Shown one piece after another: positions 28,759 to 37,116 of a stretch of DNA of 64,000 nt; within the stretch, counting starts at the first letter, position 1; every line of letters begins with the position of its first letter. This stretch comes from Acinetobacter sp. CS-2 (GTDB taxonomy: Bacteria > Pseudomonadota > Gammaproteobacteria > Pseudomonadales > Moraxellaceae). Location: the NCBI RefSeq assembly GCF_016599715.1, contig NZ_CP067019.1, positions 682,001-746,000 of the forward strand, written 5' to 3'. The translations under genes and the position numbers were made by a program. The notes under the pieces are model-generated. The model had not been told where the DNA came from, ran no database searches, and saw only the letters and a list, made by a program, of their open reading frames with translations.

Positions 28759-29184
28759 ATGCCCCCATTTACGATACGCACAGGCAGTTGGAATAAATTG
28801 CAACATGATGCAAAACTGATTCGTGAGCAGGTTTTTATTCAGGAACAAAACATTGCTGCTGCCGATGAATGGGATGCGCAAGATGCCATCTCATTACATT
28901 TTGTGGTTTATGATCAGGCAAAGCCTATTGCGACAGCGCGCCTGCTGCCAAATCACAGCATTGGCCGGGTTGCGGTTTTAAAGGCTTATCGTAGACAGGG
29001 CATTGGCAAGCTGTTGATGCTGGAGATTATTCAGCAGGCTAAACATGAGCAGCGCAAATTTTTGAAACTCTCTTCTCAAGTACATGCCGTGCAGTTTTAT
29101 GCAGGACTGGGCTTTACTGTGGAAGGAGAGCAATATCCGGATTGCGGCATTGCGCATATTGATATGTATTTAAAATTGCAGTAA
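28759..29184 (+). CDS. GNAT family N-acetyltransferase
   Basis: The 141-residue single-domain protein has the GNAT acetyl-CoA-binding motif A in IGRVAVLKAYRRQGIGKLL and motif B in VQFYAGLGFTVEGEQYPDCG. The N-terminal REQVFIQEQNI is typical of the ElaA/YjcF branch. The substrate is unknown. It follows the methyltransferase gene by 58 bp on the same strand, so the two may be co-transcribed. A terminator lies at 29209-29237. Confidence 0.88.
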   Translation: MPPFTIRTGSWNKLQHDAKLIREQVFIQEQNIAAADEWDAQDAISLHFVVYDQAKPIATARLLPNHSIGRVAVLKAYRRQGIGKLLMLEIIQQAKHEQRKFLKLSSQVHAVQFYAGLGFTVEGEQYPDCGIAHIDMYLKLQ

Positions 29185-29208
29185 TTCAATAGCCATTAAA
29201 GTAGGTGT

Positions 29209-29237
29209 AAAAAAGCGGGATACCTCATCCCGCTTTT
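29209..29237. terminator. Bidirectional terminator after the GNAT gene
   Basis: AAAAAGCGGGAT and ATCCCGCTTTTT form a perfect stem with a 5 nt loop, between two converging genes. Confidence 0.9.
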
Positions 29238-29250
29238 TTATTTTCTATAA

Positions 29251-29520
29251 TCAGTGACCATGGGCAGCAGAGGCATCGTGCTCTGCCATATTGGCATGTT
29301 CTTGTTCTGTCATATTCATCTCAGCCGCAGTAGGTTCGGAAGCCGAAGATTGCTGCTGGTGTGCAGTATGCGTCTGATTGCGCTTTTGACTTGGCATATA
29401 GTCTGGTTCGTTGCTCACGGCAAGATAAAAGATGCCCATAAATAAGGCACCTAAAATACACACAATAATGACGGCTTTCCAACCCCAAGATGATTTTTCA
29501 GGAGAAGAGTTATTTGTCAT
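29251..29520 (-). CDS. Small membrane protein with His/Met-rich exported tail
   Basis: The 89-residue product has a short charged N-terminus, one transmembrane helix (AVIIVCILGALFMGIFYLAV) and a hydrophilic C-terminal tail of about 45 residues. The tail is rich in His, Met and Glu (AEMNMTEQEHANMAEHD, then AAHGH). The charge pattern suggests the tail is in the periplasm. Clustered His and Met side chains are typical of metal (copper) binding, but no family was recognised. The start is ATG at 29518-29520; a GTG upstream would add five residues. Ribosome site is weak. Confidence 0.65.
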   Translation of the reverse strand: MTNNSSPEKSSWGWKAVIIVCILGALFMGIFYLAVSNEPDYMPSQKRNQTHTAHQQQSSASEPTAAEMNMTEQEHANMAEHDASAAHGH

Positions 29521-29634
29521 AAGAGGACTACCCACTGGATAAATAAAAAATTTAGAACTTATGTAACTTTATAACATAAAAGCCCTGTAAAAGCAGATGA
29601 GATTCTGTGGTTTAAAAAAGCATCATGCTCGAGT

Positions 29635-29668
29635 AAAAGAAGAGAAGCATTTCGCTTCTCTTCTTTTA
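29635..29668 (-). terminator. Terminator downstream of the fadB-like gene
   Basis: AAAAGAAGAGAAGC and GCTTCTCTTCTTTT pair over 14 bp around a 5 nt loop, immediately after the stop at 29691. Confidence 0.85.
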
Positions 29669-29690
29669 CAATATTTTTGCACAATAAGAT

Positions 29691-31823
29691 TTAAATTTTT
29701 TCGCCTTGGGCAATCTTGTCTTTGAGCAATTGCGGTGCCTTAAAACGTTCGCCATATTTGGCTTCAAGCGTATTGGCACGAAGCAGGGCTTTTTCTAAAC
29801 CATATTGATTTAAAAACTGCAAAGCACCACCGGTCCACGGGGCAAAACCAATTCCGAAAATAGAGCCGACATTGCCATCAACCGTCGATTCCAGCACACC
29901 TTCTTCCAGACAGCGTAAAGTATCCAGAGATTGCACAAACAGAAAACGGTCAATCATTTCCTGTTCAGAAATATCCGTATCTTTCTGCCATTTTTTCAGG
30001 CCCTCCCAAAGCTGTTTTTTAGCACCTTCCGGATAGTCATAGAAGCCTGCACCAGCAGCTTTGCCTTTACGGTTAAACTCGTGAATCATGCTGTGAATTA
30101 CATCATCTGCCCCTGAACGTGGCAGTTCTTTACCTTCTGCTTGCAGGGCTTTACGTGTTTCAGTCGCGACATGTTCTGAAAGCGTCAGCGAGACTTCATC
30201 CTGAATGGCCAGTGGACCCACAGGCATACCGGCTTTCAGAGCAGCCATTTCAATACGGGCTGGATGTATACCTTCGGCCAGCAGGCGCAGACCTTCCTGA
30301 ACAAAGGTGTCAAACACGCGACTGGTAAAGAAACCGCGGCTGTCATTCACCACAATCGGGGTTTTGCCAATTTGCTGCACAAAATCATAGGCTTTGGCCA
30401 AGGTTTCACTGGATGTGTTTTGCCCTTTGATGATTTCAACCAGCTGCATTTTATCGACCGGACTAAAGAAATGCAGGCCAATAAAATTCGCCGCATTTTT
30501 AGAAGCCTGTGCCAAAGCGGTAATTGGCAAGGTCGAGGTGTTGGATGCCATCACGCCACCATCGACCAGATAGGGTTCAGCTTCTTGCGTGACTTTGGCT
30601 TTCAGCTCGGGATTTTCAAATACCGCTTCAATGATCAGGTCGCAACCTTGCAAGTCCGCAGCATCCACCGTTGTCTTAATAACGGCTAAAATTTGATCTC
30701 TTTTCTCTGCGCTTAAATGACCCTGTGAGACTTTCTTGTCTAAAAGCTTTTGGCTATAGGCTTTGCCTTTTTCTGCAGCCTCTATAGATATATCTTTTAG
30801 AACCACCTGAATGCCTTTCGATGCCGTCGCATAAGCAATCCCTGCACCCATCATCCCGGCACCTAAAATGCCGACTTTAGACGCTTTCCATTTGGCGATG
30901 TCTTTTGGACGGCTGGCACCAGATTTAATCGCATTTAAACCATGCCAGAAGGTGCCGATCATGTTTTTGGAAATTTGACCGGTGGCGAGGTAAGTAAAGT
31001 AACGCGATTCAATGGTTAGCGCAGTATCGACATCAACCTGAGCACCTTCTACCGCAGCCGCCATAATCGCTTCAGGTGCAGGGTAGCAGCCTTTGGTTTT
31101 GTCACGCAGCATGGCAGGCGCAATCGCCAGCATTTGTGCCACAGCAGGAGAAGATGGCGTACCACCTGGAATTTTATATCCTTTTACATCGAAAGGTTGT
31201 GCAGACTGCGGATGGGTTTTTACCCAGACGATGGCTTTGTCTAAAAGCTCCTGTTCAGAATCGGTTGTGTCGTGAATCAGCCCTAAAGATTTGGCTTTAT
31301 CAACAGCAAATTGCTTGCCTTCCATCAGCAAAGGAAAAGCATTTTGCAGACCGAGCAGGCGCACCATGCGTACAATACCGCCACCGCCAGGCAACAAGCC
31401 TAAAGTTACTTCAGGCAGGCCGAATTTGGCTTTGGCATCATTCAGAGCAATACGATGATGACAGCACAATGCCAGTTCCCAACCGCCACCCAGTGCCGTG
31501 CCATTTAAGGCTGCAACGACAGGAATACCGCGGGTTTCGATATAACGCAGCTGGGCTTTCATCTCTTCAATCATGTTGAAGAATTCAGTGGCATGTTCAG
31601 GTGTGGCTTGAATCAGCTCATCCAAGTCACCGCCAGCAAAGAAGGTCTTTTTTGCGGAACGGAAAATAATCCCTGCGATATGGTCATCGGCTTTTAGCTT
31701 CTCTACAGTTTCTGTTAAAGCGTCACGAAAATCTGCATTCATGGTATTGGCAGACTGGTTTGGAGAATCTAAGGTTAAAATGACGATATTGTCGGCATTT
31801 TTTTCAAATTGAATTGCGCTCAT
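29691..31823 (-). CDS. 3-hydroxyacyl-CoA dehydrogenase / enoyl-CoA hydratase (bifunctional FadB/FadJ-type)
   Basis: A 710-residue multifunctional beta-oxidation enzyme. The N-terminal crotonase domain has the oxyanion and catalytic residues in FFAGGDLDEL, GTALGGGWELAL and GLPEVTLGLLPGGGG. The middle NAD-binding domain starts VGILGAGMMGAGIAYA near residue 320, with GLHFFSPVDKMQLVEII and DSRGFFTSRV, and the C-terminal helical domains follow. It ends the operon with the thiolase gene 11 bp upstream, preceded by an AAGGAG ribosome site. In length and partner it resembles the FadJ/FadB alpha subunit of a trifunctional complex, but whether it handles long- or short-chain acyl-CoA cannot be told. 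Confidence 0.93.
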   Translation of the reverse strand: MSAIQFEKNADNIVILTLDSPNQSANTMNADFRDALTETVEKLKADDHIAGIIFRSAKKTFFAGGDLDELIQATPEHATEFFNMIEEMKAQLRYIETRGIPVVAALNGTALGGGWELALCCHHRIALNDAKAKFGLPEVTLGLLPGGGGIVRMVRLLGLQNAFPLLMEGKQFAVDKAKSLGLIHDTTDSEQELLDKAIVWVKTHPQSAQPFDVKGYKIPGGTPSSPAVAQMLAIAPAMLRDKTKGCYPAPEAIMAAAVEGAQVDVDTALTIESRYFTYLATGQISKNMIGTFWHGLNAIKSGASRPKDIAKWKASKVGILGAGMMGAGIAYATASKGIQVVLKDISIEAAEKGKAYSQKLLDKKVSQGHLSAEKRDQILAVIKTTVDAADLQGCDLIIEAVFENPELKAKVTQEAEPYLVDGGVMASNTSTLPITALAQASKNAANFIGLHFFSPVDKMQLVEIIKGQNTSSETLAKAYDFVQQIGKTPIVVNDSRGFFTSRVFDTFVQEGLRLLAEGIHPARIEMAALKAGMPVGPLAIQDEVSLTLSEHVATETRKALQAEGKELPRSGADDVIHSMIHEFNRKGKAAGAGFYDYPEGAKKQLWEGLKKWQKDTDISEQEMIDRFLFVQSLDTLRCLEEGVLESTVDGNVGSIFGIGFAPWTGGALQFLNQYGLEKALLRANTLEAKYGERFKAPQLLKDKIAQGEKI

Positions 31824-31834
31824 TTTTGTTCTCC

Positions 31835-33040
31835 TTATACCAATTCAATAATGGTTGCGATGCCCATACCGCCACCGACGCACAGGGTTGCAAGACCACG
31901 TTTCTTGCCTTGACGCTCTAATTCATCCAAAAGTGTGCCCAAAATCATTGCGCCTGTTGCACCCAGTGGATGTCCCATCGCGATCGCGCCACCGTTGACA
32001 TTGACTTTGGCCGGATCAACATTGAGTTCATTAATGAAACGCATCACCACGGCAGCAAAGGCTTCATTCACTTCAAACAGGTCTATATCATCAATCGTCA
32101 AACCGGCTTTTTCTAAGGCTTTACGTGCAGCTGGAGCAGGGCCAGTCAACATGATGGTCGGGTCGGTACCTACAAGTGCAGTCGATAGCACTTTGGCTCG
32201 TGGCTTTAAGCCCTGTTCTTGCACGGCTTTTTCCGATGCTACCAGCACGACAGCAGCACCATCGACGATGCCTGATGAATTTCCCGCATGGTGTACATGA
32301 TTGACTGCACCCACTTCTGGATATTTTTGCAGGGCAATGGCATCAAAGCCCATCTGTCCCATCATGGCAAAGCTTGGATTGAGTTTGCCCAGACTTTCTG
32401 CTGTAGTGGTTGGCTTGATGAATTCATCTTTATCCAAAATCACTACACCGGCTTTATCTTTTACCGGCACAACTGATTTGTCGAAATAGCCATGGGCTTG
32501 TGCAGATGCCGCTTTTTTCTGTGAATCGGCAGCAAAAGTATCGACATCTGAACGCGTATAACCATCAATGGTGGCAATCAGGTCGGCACCAATGCCTTGC
32601 GGAATAAAGTCACAGGCCATATTGGTTTCAGGGTCCAGTGCCCAAGGGCCGCCATCTGAACCCATTGGTACGCGCGACATAGATTCAACGCCACCAGCAA
32701 CCACTATATCTTCCCAGCCTGAACGGACTTTTTGCGCAGCCAGATTCACGGCTTCCAGACCTGAGGCACAGAAGCGGTTGATCTGTACTCCAGCTACATC
32801 ATTATCCCAACCTGCAGCAATGGCGGCTGTTTTGGCAATATCAGCACCCTGGTCGCCAATCGGTGTGACACAGCCCAGGACAATATCATCAACCTTTGAA
32901 GTATCGAGTTGATGACGGTCTTTTAATTCATTGAGTAATGTGGTGAGTAGGGTAATCGGTTTCACTTCATACAGTGAACCATCCTTTTTTCCTTTTCCGC
33001 GTGGTGTGCGAATGGCATCAATGATATAAGCCTCGCTCAT
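31835..33040 (-). CDS. Acetyl-CoA C-acyltransferase (thiolase), FadA/FadI-type partner
   Basis: A 401-residue thiolase that cleaves 3-ketoacyl-CoA. The nucleophilic Cys is in [13 protein letters not shown], the active-site His in [15 protein letters not shown] and the second Cys in LCVGGGMG. It is the first gene of a two-gene operon with the FadB-like enzyme (11 bp gap). The A+T-rich gap upstream (33041-33150) presumably holds the promoter. Its sequence differs clearly from the second thiolase in this window (42610-43785). Confidence 0.93.
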   Translation of the reverse strand: MSEAYIIDAIRTPRGKGKKDGSLYEVKPITLLTTLLNELKDRHQLDTSKVDDIVLGCVTPIGDQGADIAKTAAIAAGWDNDVAGVQINRFCASGLEAVNLAAQKVRSGWEDIVVAGGVESMSRVPMGSDGGPWALDPETNMACDFIPQGIGADLIATIDGYTRSDVDTFAADSQKKAASAQAHGYFDKSVVPVKDKAGVVILDKDEFIKPTTTAESLGKLNPSFAMMGQMGFDAIALQKYPEVGAVNHVHHAGNSSGIVDGAAVVLVASEKAVQEQGLKPRAKVLSTALVGTDPTIMLTGPAPAARKALEKAGLTIDDIDLFEVNEAFAAVVMRFINELNVDPAKVNVNGGAIAMGHPLGATGAMILGTLLDELERQGKKRGLATLCVGGGMGIATIIELV

Positions 33041-33150
33041 GGCATTTCCCTTTTATGATTTTAAAATTTTTATACTTTTTTGAGTGTAATGATTAATTTT
33101 CGAAGTGCAATGACGAGAACGGATCAGGTCAGATGATGTTTTTGGTCAAT

Positions 33151-33178
33151 AAAAAAGCCCAAGTCGAAACTTGGGCAT
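33151..33178 (-). terminator. Terminator of the AraC-family regulator gene
   Basis: On the minus strand GCCCAAGT-TTCG-ACTTGGGC is followed by six Ts. It separates the regulator from the fatty-acid genes transcribed in the same direction. Confidence 0.9.
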
Positions 33179-33207
33179 AGAGAGAAACTGAAAAGATTAA
33201 GGGTTGA

Positions 33208-34218
33208 TCAGTGATAACCATGCAACTGACGATATAACCCCGGTGTTACGCCGGTCCATTTTTTAAAGGCACGGTGGAAAGTACTGGTTTCACTAAAGCC
33301 GACCTGCTGCGCGACATCTTCGAGGGTCAAACCTGGATTTAGCAGCAGATGAATGGCGGCATCACGGCGCAAGGCATCTTTCACGCCCTGATAGCTTTTT
33401 CCTTCCGCAGCCAGACGGCGACGCAAAGTTTGTGGAGAAAGATACAACATCGAAGCGACATCGTTGAGTGTTGGCATTTCTTCACCAATCTGGCTCTTTA
33501 ACACTTCACGGATACGAGAAGTCAGCGAGTTGGTGTTTTTGAATTTAACCAGCAACTGTGCAGGGGCCGCTTTGAGGAATTCTTCCAGCGTTTCTTCATT
33601 TTGACGCAGCGGAAGATCCAGATAGTCTGCGGCAAAGGTAATTTCGGTACGTGGCGCATCGAATTGCATCACCGGTGCGAAGAACAAGGCATCATATTCA
33701 TCGGCATGTGCAGGACGTGGGTAGCCAAAATGAACGCGTTCAAGTGGCAGACGGCGTTCGATGAGCCAGGAGGCCAGACCGTGCCAGATCATCAGCATGC
33801 TTTCGGTAATGAAGTGATCGGAGTCCATGCTTTTAGGAATAAGCGGAACTAGGCGTGCTTCATGTTTGTCCCGTTCCAGAGTCACAGACCATTCATCGCC
33901 AAACAGTTTATAGAACTGGGAAGAAAGCTCTAAGGCATCTCCTAGCGTTTTCGCATGAATAATCAACTGACACATAATGGCAAAAGTGCCCAGACGACGT
34001 GGCTGTATATCAAAGCCGACATGTTCGTCCTGGGTCACCATCCAGAGCATTTGAATAAATCGGGTATATTGTTCCGGAGAAATACGGGCTTTAGGTTGAC
34101 GTAATAATTCCGCTTCAATGCCGACATGTGACAATAAAGTTTCGACATCCATGCCCAGACGTTTTACGCCGGTTAAAGCCGCATTGACGAAGTGGATACT
34201 AATCGTATCGCGACTCAT
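33208..34218 (-). CDS. AraC-family transcriptional regulator (OruR-type, Arabinose_bd N-domain)
   Basis: The 336-residue protein has an N-terminal ligand-sensing domain of the OruR/'arabinose-binding' type (VETLLSHVGIEAELLRQPKARIS, YTRFIQMLW) and a C-terminal double helix-turn-helix: LNDVASMLYLSPQTLRRRL and LEDVAQQVGFSETSTFHRAFKKW. The ATG at 34216-34218 has AAGGA at good spacing; the frame is open 12 codons further. It is divergent from the CoA-transferase gene (217 bp between starts) and adjacent to beta-oxidation genes, so control of one or both is plausible. Confidence 0.9.
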   Translation of the reverse strand: MSRDTISIHFVNAALTGVKRLGMDVETLLSHVGIEAELLRQPKARISPEQYTRFIQMLWMVTQDEHVGFDIQPRRLGTFAIMCQLIIHAKTLGDALELSSQFYKLFGDEWSVTLERDKHEARLVPLIPKSMDSDHFITESMLMIWHGLASWLIERRLPLERVHFGYPRPAHADEYDALFFAPVMQFDAPRTEITFAADYLDLPLRQNEETLEEFLKAAPAQLLVKFKNTNSLTSRIREVLKSQIGEEMPTLNDVASMLYLSPQTLRRRLAAEGKSYQGVKDALRRDAAIHLLLNPGLTLEDVAQQVGFSETSTFHRAFKKWTGVTPGLYRQLHGYH

Positions 34219-34435
34219 ATTAAATCCTTCAGTCTCTTTCTCTTTTATATTCACTTGCAGTTGACCTAAATGACGCTAAAAATTGTTTGGGTGGCAATTT
34301 ACAATAGTTGTTGCACCCTATTTACATCTTAAATTGCCGAAATGATCAAGGTAAATGGCTGAACATGACATTGTTTTATGAGTTTTATATTTCTAATATG
34401 CATATAAAATCAACATAAAAAGAGAAAAAACGGAC

Positions 34436-35554
34436 ATGACTACGGCTTTAAAAGGATTAAAAGTACTTGATTTTTCAACTTTACTCCCGGGTCCATTTGC
34501 CACTTTGTATCTGGCAGACCTCGGTGCAGAAGTGATCCACATTGAATCACCTACACGGCCAGACCTGATTCGGTTATTGCCGCCTTATGCCCATGGACAG
34601 GCAACGGCGCACAGTTATTTAAACCGTAATAAACAGTCGGTTGCTCTGGATTTAAAAGATCCGCACAACATTGAACTGATTAAACAGAAGATTACTGAAT
34701 ACGATATTGTGGTCGAGCAGTTTCGGCCGGGGGTGATGCAGCGCCTGGGCCTAGACTACGCCACGCTTGCAGCATTGAACCCTCGACTGATTTATTGCTC
34801 CATTACCGGTTATGGACAAACCGGAAGTTATAAAGATAAGGCCGGACACGATATAAATTATTTGGCCTTGGCTGGAATTGCTGGACATAGTGGCCGGCAA
34901 GAGGGTGGACCACCGGCATTAGGGATACAGGTCGCCGATGTGGCTGGAGGCTCCTTACATGCGGTCATTGGGATTTTGGCTGCCGTGGTGGAACGTGAGC
35001 ACAGCGGTTTGGGACAATATATTGATATTTCGATGACCGATTGTGTAGCCACTTTAAATAATATGGCAGCGGCTGCCACATTGGCAGGAAATACCAAACA
35101 ATTTCCCGAACAGTCGTATTTAAATGGCGGCAGTTTTTATGACTATTACCAGACTCAGGATGGCCGTTATTTATCGATTGGGAGTTTGGAGCCACAGTTT
35201 ATGTCGGGCTTGGCACACATTTTGGATCTTCCCATCCTTGGTGAAAAAGGGGCTTCGTTTGACCCGGCAGATCAGCACGTAGTCAAGCGGGCGCTTCAGG
35301 AAAAGATTCAATCGAAAACTTGGCAAGAGTGGCAAGTGATCTTTGCCGATCAGGATGTGTGTGTAGAGCCTGTTTTAACTCTGGATGAAGCCTTGGATTC
35401 TCGTTTGGCTCAAGAACGAAAATGGGCAGTTGAAGTGCCGCTGGCTCCGGACAGCAAGCAGACGGAAACCCAGTTGGCCTGTCCGATTAAATTTTCCCGC
35501 TCTCAGGCAGAATATTTATATATAGGACAGCATTTAGGCGCCGGAAACTGGTAG
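34436..35554 (+). CDS. CaiB/BaiF family CoA-transferase (class III; alpha-methylacyl-CoA racemase-like)
   Basis: The 372-residue protein begins LKGLKVLDFSTLLPGPFATLYLADLGAEVIHIE, the class III CoA-transferase signature, and has KQSVALDLKDP, YCSITGYGQTG and GQYIDISMTD, whose Asp is the catalytic residue in this family. In length and the first 200 residues it resembles alpha-methylacyl-CoA racemases, so either a racemase (branched-chain acyl-CoA) or a CoA-transferase is possible. Its divergent AraC regulator and nearby beta-oxidation genes fit acyl-CoA catabolism. Confidence 0.87.
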   Translation: MTTALKGLKVLDFSTLLPGPFATLYLADLGAEVIHIESPTRPDLIRLLPPYAHGQATAHSYLNRNKQSVALDLKDPHNIELIKQKITEYDIVVEQFRPGVMQRLGLDYATLAALNPRLIYCSITGYGQTGSYKDKAGHDINYLALAGIAGHSGRQEGGPPALGIQVADVAGGSLHAVIGILAAVVEREHSGLGQYIDISMTDCVATLNNMAAAATLAGNTKQFPEQSYLNGGSFYDYYQTQDGRYLSIGSLEPQFMSGLAHILDLPILGEKGASFDPADQHVVKRALQEKIQSKTWQEWQVIFADQDVCVEPVLTLDEALDSRLAQERKWAVEVPLAPDSKQTETQLACPIKFSRSQAEYLYIGQHLGAGNW

Positions 35555-35675
35555 TTTTCACATAGATTAAAAACATTAACATTGAAAAACAATGTATTCA
35601 CAATTTGCGCCCAATGTTAAATAAAAAACAGGAGTAGCATCAGTATTAGAAAAAATAATATAAAGGTGAGCGGCT

Positions 35676-36953
35676 GTGAAGCAGTTATGGAGCACGTTCG
35701 GTGTCGGTGTGGGCCTGATCTCTCTCAGCGCTGTATTAAACACCGCAAATGCAGGCAATGCATTTGATTCACAAAGCCAGTGGATGTTCGGTGACTGGAA
35801 TGGTCAACGTACAGCATTACAACAAAAAGGATATGACTTCAGTCTGGGTTATACCGGTGAAATTGCGACTTTACTGGACTCAGACCATCATTCCAGTCAT
35901 GGCACTGAATATGCAGATCAGTTTGCAATCGGTGCCCACTTCGATTTAAACAAAATTCTAGGTTGGCAAGGCACTGAAGTGCAAATAACCGTTACCGAAC
36001 GTAATGGCCGTAATCTGTCGAATAGTTCAGCTGCCTTAAATGGTCATCTCAGTTCGGTACAAGAAGTTTGGGGCCGGGGGCAAACCTGGCGTTTAACGGA
36101 CTTCTGGATCAAGAAAAAATTCCTAGAGCAAAAACTGGATCTCAAAGTGGGGCACTTTGGTGAGGGTGAAGATTTCAACAGTTTTGATTGTGATTTCCAG
36201 AATCTGGCGCTTTGCGGTTCTCAAGTGGGGAACTGGGTCGGTGATCAGTGGTACAACTGGCCAGTGAGTCAATGGGCTGCCCGAGCGAAATATAACTTCA
36301 CTCCTGACGTCTATGCCCAGGTCGGTGCCTATGAATATAACCCTGAAAACCTTGAACGAGGCAAAGGCTTCAACTTAAGTACCGATGGTTCTCATGGGAC
36401 GATTATTCCTGCTGAAGTGGTCTGGACACCGAAAATCGGCGCGGCAAAACTTCCGGGTGAATACCGTGCCGGTTATTACTACAGCAGCGCCGATGCTGCA
36501 GAAATTAAAGATGTATCGCAAACTGAGCACAAACAAGGTGTCTGGGTCGTGACCAAACAGCAACTGACAGCACATAACGGTGATTCATCTCGCGGTCTGA
36601 GTGCTTTTGTAAACTTAACTGTACATGATCGTGACACAAACAAAGTCAGTGACATGCAAAATATGGGTCTGGTTTATAAAGGTTTAATGGACTTTCGTCC
36701 TCAGGACGAGATTGCGATCGGTATAGCCCGCATCAAGATCAATGACGGTGTAAATGATGCGAACATTCGCAATAACAGTGTGGATGCCCGTGGCCTACAG
36801 AGCGAAGAATACGATACGGAAATTTACTATGGTATTCATGCAACAAACTGGCTCACTATCCGTCCAAATATTCAATATATCCAACAGGTTGGTGCATATA
36901 AAAATGGTGAGAATACCTGGGTTGGCGGTATTAAGCTACAAACAGCGTTCTAG
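35676..36953 (+). CDS. oprB: OprB-family carbohydrate-selective porin
   Basis: A 425-residue outer-membrane porin starting at GTG with a good AGGTGAG ribosome site. The signal peptide (MKQLWSTFGVGVGLISLSAV...NTANAG) is followed by the OprB fold: SQWMFGDWNGQRTALQQKGYDF, many alternating aromatic strands, and a C-terminus AF. A Cys pair lies near FDCDFQNLALCGSQ. It is followed 163 bp later by the glucose dehydrogenase gene, so it probably brings glucose or other sugars to the periplasmic enzyme. Confidence 0.9.
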   Translation: MKQLWSTFGVGVGLISLSAVLNTANAGNAFDSQSQWMFGDWNGQRTALQQKGYDFSLGYTGEIATLLDSDHHSSHGTEYADQFAIGAHFDLNKILGWQGTEVQITVTERNGRNLSNSSAALNGHLSSVQEVWGRGQTWRLTDFWIKKKFLEQKLDLKVGHFGEGEDFNSFDCDFQNLALCGSQVGNWVGDQWYNWPVSQWAARAKYNFTPDVYAQVGAYEYNPENLERGKGFNLSTDGSHGTIIPAEVVWTPKIGAAKLPGEYRAGYYYSSADAAEIKDVSQTEHKQGVWVVTKQQLTAHNGDSSRGLSAFVNLTVHDRDTNKVSDMQNMGLVYKGLMDFRPQDEIAIGIARIKINDGVNDANIRNNSVDARGLQSEEYDTEIYYGIHATNWLTIRPNIQYIQQVGAYKNGENTWVGGIKLQTAF

Positions 36954-37116
36954 TTTCTAGATGATAAGTACTTGGGTTTTATCATTCGATGCTTGGAGCA
37001 CAACTTTCTTTTGCAGATCGGTTTAATCCAGATATTTAAAATCTAAAAATTAAAAAGGTGCTCATATTTAACTTTAGGTATGAGCTTTAAAAGAATTCTA
37101 AAAATAGGTGGTCAAT

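Noticed and set aside
31076..31579. 167-codon forward frame opposite the fadB-like gene
   Set aside because: It is the mirror of a well-conserved coding region, with no ribosome site, low-complexity composition and no family resemblance.
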